From Gymnodinialimonas phycosphaerae (GTDB lineage Bacteria > Pseudomonadota > Alphaproteobacteria > Rhodobacterales > Rhodobacteraceae): a stretch of 64,000 nucleotides of DNA. Under the pieces are notes generated by a model. That model saw nothing but the letters and a program-made list of their open reading frames with translations, ran no database searches and was not told the origin of the DNA. Location: the NCBI RefSeq assembly GCF_019195455.1, contig NZ_JAIMBW010000001.1, positions 992,001 through 1,056,000 on the forward strand, in the 5' to 3' direction. The translations under genes were made by a program, and so were the position numbers. This document shows, one piece after another, positions 51,736-60,419 of this stretch (positions are counted from its first letter, which is position 1; each line of letters opens with the position of its first letter).

Positions 51736-52619
51736 GTAGGTTCCGTTTGTTGTTGGGCCTGAAGGGCCGTTTCAAGATCGTGCGCCGCCGTATCGGACAG
51801 CGGCAGGAAGGGGGGCAGCGTAGTGCGCCAGCGGGTGTCGCCGGTGCGTGCGGCCACCATGGCCTTGATGTTGGGGATCAAGGCCGGACCGGCCATCGCG
51901 CCGCGCTGGCGGGCAATCTCGTCGGCGACCCCGTCCGTTGCGGCACCCTGCGCGTTCCAGACCTGCACGCAGAGCGGGGCCGTGATGTTGACTGTCGCTG
52001 AAATGCAGCCCGCGAAGCCGTCTTTTCGCGCGTGGGGCAAAACCGTCTCGGAGCTTGGAAATACTCGCAACGCGGGGTTCTCGGCGACAAGGGCGCGGGC
52101 GTAGTCCAGATCGCCGGAGCTGTCCTTGATGCCGGTGAACCGGGATGGCGCGCGGCGCGCCAGTTCCGCGATGACCGCAATCGGAATTGCAAGCCCGGTC
52201 ATCTGCGGGAAATTATAGAAGAATACCTGGATCTTGCGGGGCCCGAGCGCCTCGTGGAGGGCCATGTACCAAGCGATCAGCCCGGCCTCACTGGCCGGCT
52301 TGTAATAGTAGGGCGGCAGCACCAGTGCGACGCCATATCCCAGATCATCCGCCGCTTTGGTCAGGGCAATCGTCTCGGCCAGGGACGGCGTGCCGGTGCC
52401 CACCATCAACCGATCCACCGGGCAGACCTCGACTGCCCACCCCATCACCTCGCGCCGGGTTGCTGCATCGAAAGAATTCGCTTCACCGGTCGAGCCAAGG
52501 ATGTTCAGCCCATGACAGCCATTGGCCAAGGCCCATTGGCAATGCTCCACAAACAAGTCTCGTAAAGGCGCACCCGTGCCATCCACCGGCGTTGGCACAG
52601 CCGCAATAATCCCGTCCAT
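51732..52619 (-). CDS. DapA-family lyase/dehydratase
   Basis: 295 residues from the ATG at 52619. TIM-barrel class I aldolase: NILGSTGEANSF, FFYNFPQMTG (Tyr) and the Schiff-base Lys in FTGIKDSSGDLDY. Too divergent to be called dihydrodipicolinate synthase; together with the neighbouring KGSA-type dehydrogenase it suggests a keto-deoxy acid or hydroxy-pyrroline carboxylate deaminase/dehydratase. Its ATG overlaps the ferredoxin stop. Confidence 0.85.
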   Translation of the reverse strand: MDGIIAAVPTPVDGTGAPLRDLFVEHCQWALANGCHGLNILGSTGEANSFDAATRREVMGWAVEVCPVDRLMVGTGTPSLAETIALTKAADDLGYGVALVLPPYYYKPASEAGLIAWYMALHEALGPRKIQVFFYNFPQMTGLAIPIAVIAELARRAPSRFTGIKDSSGDLDYARALVAENPALRVFPSSETVLPHARKDGFAGCISATVNITAPLCVQVWNAQGAATDGVADEIARQRGAMAGPALIPNIKAMVAARTGDTRWRTTLPPFLPLSDTAAHDLETALQAQQQTEPT

Positions 52620-52969
52620 CAGCTTGGTTCCTTTTCTTTTTCCGTCTCGGCAGAGAGGTCCGCCAATTGTGGCGGGTCGCTCAATGGCACCATGCCCTTG
52701 GCCCATCCGCCGGGCTCGTCCAGCGTGCCATCGGCCAAGCGGAACACGGCGTCGTTGAGCGTGGCGAAGGCTTCTTCGCCCTCTGGCACCTCATCGTCAT
52801 AGCGGATCGCGTCCACCGGGCAGATGCTTTCGCACATGCCGCATTCGATGCATTCCGTCGGGTGGATGTAGAACATCCGCTCACCCTCGTAGATGCAATC
52901 GACGGGGCACGAGGTCGTGCAGATCCCGTCCTTCACGTCGACGCAAGCACTGAGGATCACAAGCGCCAT
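52619..52969 (-). CDS. Seven-iron type ferredoxin
   Basis: 116 residues. First cysteine set C9...C17...C21P..C25 (CVDVKDGICTTSCPVDC), second CIECGMCESICP, as in FdxA-like [3Fe-4S][4Fe-4S] ferredoxins. The acidic C-terminal half is typical. Placed between an enoyl-CoA hydratase and a DapA-family gene and overlapping the latter by one base; it probably delivers electrons to the FAD oxidoreductase encoded further upstream. Confidence 0.9.
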   Translation of the reverse strand: MALVILSACVDVKDGICTTSCPVDCIYEGERMFYIHPTECIECGMCESICPVDAIRYDDEVPEGEEAFATLNDAVFRLADGTLDEPGGWAKGMVPLSDPPQLADLSAETEKEKEPS

Positions 52970-52972
52970 GGT

Positions 52973-53746
52973 CTACCGCCCGCGCCAGACCGGCGCGCGT
53001 TTTTCGCGGAAGGCAAGAACACCTTCGTCCGCGTCGTCTGATCTCAGGGCAAGCGCCAGCTCCGGCGCGCCCGTTTCATAAGCCTCATGCACCGACAACG
53101 ACGCCGTCTGCCGGGCCACTGCCTTGATCGCGCGCAGGCTCAGGGGCGCGGCGGACAGGATGTCTGTCACCCAAGTGTTCACCTCGTCATCCAGATCTGC
53201 AAACGGCACAACCGCGTTCACCAAACCATACCGCGCCATCTCGGACGCGGGCACCATGCGGCCCGTCATCATCATGCCCACCGCGATGTTGCGGGGGATC
53301 AGGCGCGGCAGCAGCAGCATGCCACCGTCCAGCGGCACCCGGCCCACCTTCGCCTCGGGCAGGGCGAACCGAGCCGTGTCGGCGGCAATCACGATGTCGC
53401 ACCCCAGCACCATCTCTAGCCCGCCGCCAAGCGCCAGCCCGTTGACCCGCGCGATCACCGGCGTCGACATGTGCCGCAGCGAGATGCCGCGATAGCCGTT
53501 CCTGCTCAGGCCCTTCCAGTAGTCCACGCCGGACATGCCCGTGTCGTCCTTCAGGTCCGCACCGGCGGAAAACGCCCGATCCCCCGCACCGGTCAGCACG
53601 GCGCAACGGATATCTGGATTGCTCTCTACCTCGTCCCAGATCTCGCCCAAACGCCGGTGGGTCGCCGTATCAATGGCATTCATCCGGTCCGGGCGGTCAA
53701 TGGTGACCCGCGCAACATGATCCGCGACGTCGAAAAGTACGCTCAT
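52973..53746 (-). CDS. Enoyl-CoA hydratase/isomerase, CaiD-like
   Basis: 257 residues, crotonase fold. FSAGADLKDDTG and VNGLALGGGLEMVLGCDIVIAAD form the CoA and oxyanion sites; KVGRVPLDGGMLLLPRLIP followed by MMMTGRMVPASEMARYGLVN resembles carnitinyl-CoA dehydratase (CaiD). Next to a CaiB-like transferase, it probably hydrates or dehydrates the CoA ester of the substrate. ATG overlaps the CoA-transferase stop. Confidence 0.9.
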   Translation of the reverse strand: MSVLFDVADHVARVTIDRPDRMNAIDTATHRRLGEIWDEVESNPDIRCAVLTGAGDRAFSAGADLKDDTGMSGVDYWKGLSRNGYRGISLRHMSTPVIARVNGLALGGGLEMVLGCDIVIAADTARFALPEAKVGRVPLDGGMLLLPRLIPRNIAVGMMMTGRMVPASEMARYGLVNAVVPFADLDDEVNTWVTDILSAAPLSLRAIKAVARQTASLSVHEAYETGAPELALALRSDDADEGVLAFREKRAPVWRGR

Positions 53747-54909
53747 TCCGCCGCCTCGGTTCGCAGCAGTTCGGCCACCTCCTGCAACACTTCGTCCGTG
53801 TGCTCGCCCAGTTTCGGCGGCAGATGACGGACCGATAGCGGGGCCGCGCTCAGATGCACGGGCGATCCGACCAGCTTGACTTCACCCAGCACCGGGTGGT
53901 CGATTTCTACCAGCATATCGTTGACCTGTGTCTGCGGATCATCCAGCGCCTCGCCCAACGAGCGGACCGGCGCACAAAGCAGGTCCACTGCCTCCAGCCT
54001 TTCCAGCCAATGGGCCGAGGTATTGGTCGCGATCACGGTGCGGAACGTGTCCTGAAGGAACGGCTTGTTGGCGCGCTGATCGGGCAAGGTCGGATATGTC
54101 GGCGACAGGTCTTCGATTTCCAACGCGGTGCAGATGTCCTGCAAGGGGTTCGCCTTGAACGCGCCGACGATCACGATTGCGCCGTCTTGCGTGTCAAACA
54201 CGCCGGTCAGGGGCATCGCGGCCCAGTTCAGGACTTCGCGATGCTTGGACCATTGCGCGGCCTCCTGCATCTGCATCGCGATCATGCTGTCGTAAAGCGA
54301 GACGCCGACTTTCTGACCCAACCCGGTTTTCTCGCGCATCAACAGCGCCGCCATGATGCCCTGGACCAGATGCATGCCGGCCGAGTAGTCGCACAGCGTT
54401 GTGGGATAGATCGATTTCGGGATCGAGGGATCTTGCGTCTTCTCCATCACACCCGTCATCGCCTGCGCCAGCACATCCTGCCCGCCCTTGTGGGCATAGG
54501 GTCCAACGGGCCCGAAGCCGGTGCCCGAGGCGCAGATGATCTGCGGGTTGACCTTGCTGAGTGCATCGTACCCGAAGCCCAGGCGATCCATCACACCCGC
54601 GCGGAAGTTGTCCACCACCACGTCGGCGGTGCGGATCAGGTCAAGGGCTGCCTGCCGCCCTTCGTCGGTCTTGGTGTCCAGCGTGACAGAGCGCTTGTTG
54701 CGGTTGAGAGAGGCGAAGACGGCATTGTTCATCGCCTCCTCGCCGCGTTCGCCATAGAACGAGCGGCTCAGATCACCTGCGCCGGGGCGTTCGACCTTGA
54801 TGACGTCCGCGCCGAAATCTCCCAGCATCTGGGTACAGCATGGCCCCAACATGACCTGGGTGAAGTCGATGATTCTGATGCCGCTGAGCGGCATGATTGT
54901 GTCTGACAT
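53743..54909 (-). CDS. CaiB/BaiF family (type III) CoA-transferase
   Basis: 388 residues. N-terminal Rossmann block (RIIDFTQVMLGPCCTQMLGDFGADVIKVERPGAGD), catalytic Asp174 (TTLCDYSAGMHLVQG), full length for the family. Moves CoA from a donor ester to a carboxylic acid. Forms the activation step of the proposed pathway. Confidence 0.92.
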   Translation of the reverse strand: MSDTIMPLSGIRIIDFTQVMLGPCCTQMLGDFGADVIKVERPGAGDLSRSFYGERGEEAMNNAVFASLNRNKRSVTLDTKTDEGRQAALDLIRTADVVVDNFRAGVMDRLGFGYDALSKVNPQIICASGTGFGPVGPYAHKGGQDVLAQAMTGVMEKTQDPSIPKSIYPTTLCDYSAGMHLVQGIMAALLMREKTGLGQKVGVSLYDSMIAMQMQEAAQWSKHREVLNWAAMPLTGVFDTQDGAIVIVGAFKANPLQDICTALEIEDLSPTYPTLPDQRANKPFLQDTFRTVIATNTSAHWLERLEAVDLLCAPVRSLGEALDDPQTQVNDMLVEIDHPVLGEVKLVGSPVHLSAAPLSVRHLPPKLGEHTDEVLQEVAELLRTEAAE

Positions 54910-54924
54910 TGATTTTGCCTCTGG

Positions 54925-56292
54925 TTATTCTGCTGCGACCGGATCTTCGATCAGCGCGTTTGCGGATGGCTTGTCGCCGGGATCGGCCCCCTGGGCGCGC
55001 ATCTGTTTCTGGATCGCCTTGTAATCGACGTCACGCAGCGCCTTGTTGCCGTCCAGCGCCAGGTGTGCGGCGATGCCTGCGGCCTCTCCCTGCGCCATGC
55101 AGGGCGGGATCTCGCGGCTCATCTTCTGGGCGTCGCTGTCGACGGAATAGTGCCGCCCGGCGACGATAAGGTTGTCGATGCCCTTGGGCAGAAGCGCGCG
55201 GTAGGGCGTGTAGTAGTCGCGGCCGCGGCAGACGGTATCTTCGAAATACCGCCGCGAGGTGACGTCTTTCTTGCTGACCACATATTCGCCCTGCAACAGA
55301 CGGGTCTGACGCACGCCCATCTGCTCGGCACCCCCCAACATCTTGGCGTTCTCGAAGCCGGGGATATTGGCGCGCGCGAAATGCAGCAGGTTCATCATCC
55401 GCTCGCGGCCCTCGTATTCGGCGGCGACCATGTGATCGACGGACAGCCCGTCGTAGCCCGGCATATGGGGGCAGTTGCACCAGACGATGCCCGGCAACGG
55501 CGTCTTCAGCCACCACATGCCCCAGGCCCCGCCGATCACGCGACGCGCCTGCCGGTCGAGCTTCTTGTATGCCTCTGGCTCCGCGAACTCGAAGGCGATG
55601 GCCTTTTCAGTATCCACGTCGCACAGACGGAATACGGTGGTGACGATGTATTGCCCGTCGGTGTATTCTGCGCCCGCCGCCTTGCCGACATCCAGGTCAC
55701 CGGTTGCATCCACGACATATTTCGCGCGGATCACCTGACGGCCTTCCTTGGTCTGGGCGATGACGCCGGTGATGCGCCCGCCTTCCATCAGCACATCCGA
55801 GAACCAGCTATGGGTGCGCAGGTTGACGCCGGATTCGCGCACCATGTCGAGGCTGACGCGCTTCCACGCGTCGGGATCGAACGCCACCGCATGGATGATC
55901 GGTTGCGGCATCATCGATTTGTGAAAATCGATGCAGCCCCAGCGCGACCATTTCTGCCACATCTCCCAGTTGGTCTGGCAATCGGAAGACGGCGGATAGA
56001 CCGCGCCATTCTGCTTCTCCATGCGGTCCACGAATTCATCGACGATGCCGGTCGTGACCACCTCGTTGCCCTCGTTGACCATGTCGTCGAGCACCAGGAC
56101 CATGCCGCCAGACGCCATGCCCCCAAGATGATGATAGCGTTCCAACAGCGTCACCGATGAGCCATTGCGCGCCGCAGAAACCGCAGCCGCGTGGCCTGCC
56201 GGTCCCGCCCCAACGACCACCACGTCGCAATCCGCAACCACTGGCAACTGGGCGCTTTCGACTTTCACGAAAGCTGTCTGACGATCTGTCAT
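54925..56292 (-). CDS. FAD-dependent oxidoreductase (FAD_oxidored type)
   Basis: 455 residues from the ATG at 56292 (AAGGAG upstream). Dinucleotide fold CDVVVVGAGPAGHAAAVSAARNG (23-45), second FAD block YVVDATGDLDVGKAAG near residue 205 and C-terminal NLIVAGRHYSVDSDAQKMSREIPPCMAQGEAAGIAA. Resembles PF12831 enzymes often partnered with iron-sulfur proteins. Substrate unknown; it lies between the transporter and the CoA-transferase. Confidence 0.88.
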   Translation of the reverse strand: MTDRQTAFVKVESAQLPVVADCDVVVVGAGPAGHAAAVSAARNGSSVTLLERYHHLGGMASGGMVLVLDDMVNEGNEVVTTGIVDEFVDRMEKQNGAVYPPSSDCQTNWEMWQKWSRWGCIDFHKSMMPQPIIHAVAFDPDAWKRVSLDMVRESGVNLRTHSWFSDVLMEGGRITGVIAQTKEGRQVIRAKYVVDATGDLDVGKAAGAEYTDGQYIVTTVFRLCDVDTEKAIAFEFAEPEAYKKLDRQARRVIGGAWGMWWLKTPLPGIVWCNCPHMPGYDGLSVDHMVAAEYEGRERMMNLLHFARANIPGFENAKMLGGAEQMGVRQTRLLQGEYVVSKKDVTSRRYFEDTVCRGRDYYTPYRALLPKGIDNLIVAGRHYSVDSDAQKMSREIPPCMAQGEAAGIAAHLALDGNKALRDVDYKAIQKQMRAQGADPGDKPSANALIEDPVAAE

Positions 56293-56321
56293 GTTGTTTT
56301 CTCCTTGAAGTCTGTCGGGTG

Positions 56322-57125
56322 CTACCAGCGCACCACAAGTTTTTCCGTGATCGTCACCGACGCAAACAGCAGCACCGACAGGCCCGAAGACATGAAGACG
56401 GTGGCGTAAAGCAGGGGGGAGCGATAGTTGAACGTGCTGTCGATGATGAGCGCCCCAAGGCCCTGATCCGCACCGATCCATTCGCTGACGATCGCGCCGA
56501 TCACACAGGTTGTCGCGGCGATTTTCAGGGCCGAAAACAGGAAGGGCAGGGATGAGGGCAGGCGGATTTTCCAGAACACCTCGGCCTTGGAAGCCGACAG
56601 GATCCGCGCCAGTTCCAGCGCCTGCGGGCTGACCGATTGCAGCCCGCGCACCATGTTGACCAGTGTCGGAAAGAAGCAGATCAAGCCTGCAATCACCACT
56701 TTCGCGGTCATGCCGGGACCAAAGATCAGCACCAAGATCGGCGCGATGGCCAGGATCGGGATGGTATTGACGAACACCGCGATCGGGAAGAAGGCGCGCT
56801 CGGCCGCACGGCTATGCACAAAGGCCACGGCGATCAGGATGGCGGCTGTGTTCCCGGCGAAAAAACCAACAACGCTGACCATGAAGGTGGGCCAGAAGTT
56901 CCGCATCAGAAGCGGAAAATCGTCACGCAGCACCGCGCCCACGTCGGTCGGAGCCGGAGCGATATAGGTCGGGACCTCGAAGAAACGCACACCGAATTGC
57001 CAGATCAGCAGCAAGGCGATCGCCGTGCCTATGGGAACGGCGGCATTTTTCAGCCGCCGCATCAGCAGCGATGGCGCGCGGACCTCGGCTTCGGAGTCTT
57101 GGGATAGGTTCTCGACGACAGCCAT
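56322..57125 (-). CDS. ABC transporter permease (SsuC/TauC-like)
   Basis: 267 residues from the ATG at 57125 (GGAGG 7 nt upstream). About six membrane helices; the EAA-type loop reads ALELARILSASKAEVFWKIRLPSSLPFLFSALK. Typical permease for nitrate/sulfonate/pyrimidine uptake systems with an NMT1-type binding protein. One-base overlap with the ATPase stop. Confidence 0.92.
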   Translation of the reverse strand: MAVVENLSQDSEAEVRAPSLLMRRLKNAAVPIGTAIALLLIWQFGVRFFEVPTYIAPAPTDVGAVLRDDFPLLMRNFWPTFMVSVVGFFAGNTAAILIAVAFVHSRAAERAFFPIAVFVNTIPILAIAPILVLIFGPGMTAKVVIAGLICFFPTLVNMVRGLQSVSPQALELARILSASKAEVFWKIRLPSSLPFLFSALKIAATTCVIGAIVSEWIGADQGLGALIIDSTFNYRSPLLYATVFMSSGLSVLLFASVTITEKLVVRW

Positions 57126-57919
57126 CAGCAATCCTCCAGGGATTTGCGTAAATAGGACGAGTAGCGATTGAAATCCGGCGTCTCACGTAGTTCCACGTGG
57201 CGGGGCTCGGGCAGATCGATTTCGACGACCTCCTTCACCCGGCCCGGATGGGCGCGCAACATCAGGACCTTTTGACCCAGCAGCACCGCCTCCGGGATCG
57301 AATGGGTGACAAAAAGGCAGGTCACGCCGGTCTCTCGCCAGATCTCCAGCAATTGCATGTTGAGGTGGTCGCGGGTCATCTCATCCAGGGCGCCAAATGG
57401 CTCATCCATCAGCAAAAGCTTAGGTTGGCACACCAGGGCGCGCGCAATCGCAACACGTTGGCGCATGCCGCCCGACAACTCATGGGGCAGGGCATCCTCG
57501 CGCCCCTTCAGGCCGACCAGCTCCAGCAATTCCATCGGCGTCCGGTCGCCGCGCGGGATCTCGATGCCGCGTTTGCGTCCCATCTCCAACGGCAATTCCA
57601 CGTTCTTCAGGGCAGAGCGCCAAGGCAGCAACGTGGCATCCTGAAAGACGAACGCAAACTCGCGGGCGAGGCGCGCCGCCTCTGTCGATTTTCCCAGGAT
57701 TTCAACGCCGCCCGAGGCCGGTGGGACGAGGTCGGACACCAGGCGAAGCATGGTGGATTTTCCACAGCCCGACGGGCCGAGAATGGTCCAGAACTCCCCC
57801 GCGCCGATCTCAAGCGAGATGTCGGACAGTGCGGTGAATGAGCCGAACTTGACGCTCGCATTGGTCAGGGAAGCCGCCACAGGGCGACCTCCCGTCTGGA
57901 TTTGCGACATCCCATCCAT
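57125..57919 (-). CDS. ABC transporter ATP-binding protein
   Basis: 264 residues. Walker [10 protein letters not shown] near residue 49, Q-loop FQDATLLPW, signature [15 protein letters not shown], Walker [15 protein letters not shown]-loop VTHSIPEA. ATPase of the adjacent importer; a second in-frame ATG at 57910 is an alternative start. 4 bp from the binding-protein stop. Confidence 0.95.
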   Translation of the reverse strand: MDGMSQIQTGGRPVAASLTNASVKFGSFTALSDISLEIGAGEFWTILGPSGCGKSTMLRLVSDLVPPASGGVEILGKSTEAARLAREFAFVFQDATLLPWRSALKNVELPLEMGRKRGIEIPRGDRTPMELLELVGLKGREDALPHELSGGMRQRVAIARALVCQPKLLLMDEPFGALDEMTRDHLNMQLLEIWRETGVTCLFVTHSIPEAVLLGQKVLMLRAHPGRVKEVVEIDLPEPRHVELRETPDFNRYSSYLRKSLEDC

Positions 57920-57923
57920 CGGC

Positions 57924-58958
57924 TTATCCGAAGGTCGGACGGGTGTCCGCCGTCGCTTCGAGGATATCCATCGTCATGATGTCCTCCAGCGCCGGCGCGC
58001 CGCTGGTGAATTGATCAAGCCGGTCGTAGATGTCGATCTGCGCCTGCCAGTTTTCGGCCGTCATCGTCCCCCAGCCGCGCTCGGCGGTCTGGTCGTTGAA
58101 TGAATAGCCGAGGACCAGGGGGGCCGCCTCCATCTCGCTGTCACGATCAAGGTTCGGATAGGCCGCCACCAGTGCGTCCACGGCGGCTTCCGGATCCTCG
58201 TAGGCCGCGCCCCAACCGCGCGAGATGGCCCGGATTGCCGCCTGCAACTTGTCCGAATGCTCGGCCAGCATGTCGTCGGTGGTGTAGTAGGGGTTGGCGT
58301 AAAGCTGGATGCCAGCGTCCCACAGTGCCATGTCGACCCGTTGATCACCAAGGATCGACAGCGCGCTGACATTGGTGGTCCAACCGGTCGCGACCTGGGC
58401 CTGCCCGGTCATCAGCGCGCTCATGTCGCCGCCCATGACGATGACGTCGACGTCATCTTCCGAGATCCCGTTATGGGCCAGAAGCGCGCTCAACAGGATG
58501 CGCGCGGTGCCTTGGGTGGCCACGGTCTTGCCGATCAGATCCTGCGGCGTGCGCACCGGATTGTCGGCCAGCGAGAAATAGGTAAACGGGTGCTGCTGGT
58601 AGCCAGCGGCGATGCATTTGATCGGCAACCCTGCCGAACGCGCCAGCATCAGTGAGGGCGAGGACGAGATCGACCCGAGGTTGTTGGCCCCAGATGCGAC
58701 TGCGGCAACGCCGTCCACGTTGGGACCGCCCGGCACGATTTCCAGCGCCAGCCCTTCTTCTTCGAAATAGCCCAGGTGATTGGCCATCACTTCGCCCATG
58801 ATCCCGTTGGAGGCAAGCCAGCCCAACTGCATTCGGATCGTGTAGAGGTGGCCGTCGGCGCGTGCTGGCAGGACCGACATCATCGTGCCAGAGGCGGCAA
58901 GACTCGCGGCAGCGCCGGTGGTCTGCAGGAAAGAACGGCGGTCGAATGTATGAGACAT
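57924..58958 (-). CDS. NMT1/THI5-like ABC substrate-binding protein
   Basis: 344 residues. Tat-type signal ([20 protein letters not shown], cleaved after PARA near residue 34). Body [40 protein letters not shown] is the NMT1 fold seen for thiamine-pyrimidine, riboflavin, nitrate/sulfonate and aromatic-acid systems. First gene of the operon, divergent from a LysR regulator. The ligand is unknown. Confidence 0.92.
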   Translation of the reverse strand: MSHTFDRRSFLQTTGAAASLAASGTMMSVLPARADGHLYTIRMQLGWLASNGIMGEVMANHLGYFEEEGLALEIVPGGPNVDGVAAVASGANNLGSISSSPSLMLARSAGLPIKCIAAGYQQHPFTYFSLADNPVRTPQDLIGKTVATQGTARILLSALLAHNGISEDDVDVIVMGGDMSALMTGQAQVATGWTTNVSALSILGDQRVDMALWDAGIQLYANPYYTTDDMLAEHSDKLQAAIRAISRGWGAAYEDPEAAVDALVAAYPNLDRDSEMEAAPLVLGYSFNDQTAERGWGTMTAENWQAQIDIYDRLDQFTSGAPALEDIMTMDILEATADTRPTFG

Positions 58959-59107
58959 TGTGATGGTACTCCAAGTTGCGATCGGTTTTTTGGTAACTCA
59001 ACAAACGCTAGACGCATTGGGAGCGATGTATATAGGGTCAAAATGCGCGAATAGTGCTGCCTTTTTTGCAGCGCTTACCTGGTAGGACCTCCGGCAAAGG
59101 CTTTCCG
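58959..59107. promoter_or_regulatory. Divergent promoter region of the catabolic operon and its LysR regulator
   Basis: 149 bp. Contains an imperfect inverted repeat AGTGCTGC/GCAGCGCT (59053-59060, 59068-59075, one mismatch) and a TATATA at 59029. This arrangement fits a LysR-controlled divergent promoter. Confidence 0.5.
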
Positions 59108-60013
59108 ATGCATGACAAGTTTTTGAATTACTTCGATGAAACGGTGCGGCAGGGGTCGATCCGCAAGGCAGCCGCGGTGCTGAACCTGTCGTCCTCATCG
59201 CTCAACCGGAAGATCATCAGCGTTGAAAACAAGCTTGGGATCAGGCTGTTCGATCGCCATGCGGACGGGGTGAGCGTCACCGAGGCCGGGGCCGTTGTGT
59301 TGGAGCATTGTCGAAACACGTTGTTCGACTACCAGCGCATTATCCACATGGTCGACGACATCCGCGATATGCGGACCGGCCACATCAATATCGCGACCCT
59401 CGATTCAATTGCGCTTAGCGTGTTGCCGGAAGTGCTGGATACCTTCAAGGACTCCTACCCGGAGGTGGGATATACGATCCAAACCGCCGAACCCCACAAC
59501 ATCATGCAGGCCGTGGCCGAGGATTCCGCCGATATCGGCCTGTCTTTCAGCAACGACCTGCATCCCGATGTCCGCTGTCAGGCCGAAAAATCCACCCCCA
59601 TCGGTGCGATCATGGCCCATGACCATCCCCTTGCCGAACGCGATCTGCTCGAGGTCAGTGATCTTGCGCCCTACCATCTGATCCGGTCCTACGATTCACA
59701 GTCACATCGGTCATTTGTGAACGAGGCTCTGGCAAACCTCAGTGTCCAGCTCTCGACACAGATGTCGACAAATTCGCTGCCGCTGGCGAAGTCCATGATC
59801 CTGAAAGGGCACGGCATCGGGATCTACTCAAAGATCGGTTTCATCGACGAAATCGAGGACGGACGCCTACGCTATGTGGCTCTCAATTCGCCACGGCTGC
59901 GCGAACTGCGGATCGGCGTTCTGATTTCATCGCGGACCGGCCTGTTGCCAGTGCAGCACCTTCTGGCGCGATCCTTGTCAAAATCGCTCCGGTCGCTGAG
60001 GCTGGATAGCTGA
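59108..60013 (+). CDS. LysR family transcriptional regulator
   Basis: 301 residues from the ATG at 59108 (AAAGG upstream); the GTG at 59054 is rejected. N-terminal winged helix (FDETVRQGSIRKAAAVLNLSSSSLNRKIISVENKLGIRLFDRHADGVSVTEAG) and an effector domain with the family's RSYDSQSHRSFVNEALA. Divergent to the ABC/catabolic operon, whose substrate or CoA ester it likely senses. Confidence 0.92.
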   Translation: MHDKFLNYFDETVRQGSIRKAAAVLNLSSSSLNRKIISVENKLGIRLFDRHADGVSVTEAGAVVLEHCRNTLFDYQRIIHMVDDIRDMRTGHINIATLDSIALSVLPEVLDTFKDSYPEVGYTIQTAEPHNIMQAVAEDSADIGLSFSNDLHPDVRCQAEKSTPIGAIMAHDHPLAERDLLEVSDLAPYHLIRSYDSQSHRSFVNEALANLSVQLSTQMSTNSLPLAKSMILKGHGIGIYSKIGFIDEIEDGRLRYVALNSPRLRELRIGVLISSRTGLLPVQHLLARSLSKSLRSLRLDS

Positions 60014-60419
60014 AATCCAGTCACGGTGCACTTACGATCGGGTTGGGAGACTACGCCAATGATCCTGACGGGACCCCCGTCGACCGCGATGTGTCAAGTC
60101 GCAAAGATCCACGCCACAAGCCTTGGCTCAGGCGAACGACCCAGACCCAGCCGTGCATTCTTCCTTCCTTGTTGCAGAACGGCTTCCTGGAACGAGCTTG
60201 TTCATTGCTGCAAAAAAAACGAACGGGTGTTGAATGTCCGATCGGCCGTATGGCGGGAACTTTCCGAGTTACAGATCGAAGCTGCCCTCCCGCGGACGAG
60301 AGGCTGGCAGGCCAGCACTTGCCCTCCCATCTTGAAAAGGTCACTAATCAGGAAATCTCCAAGCAAGTCACAGAGCTTGCTCACTTTTCTGCCTGCAATA
60401 GCCCCACGGTGATCCCCGC
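60014..60419. other. 406-bp stretch without a supported gene
   Basis: Open frames cross it but have no ribosome site and no recognisable protein. A run of A8 is at about 60212-60219. It separates the LysR gene from the helicase-nuclease and may hold its promoter or the scar of its insertion. Confidence 0.5.
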
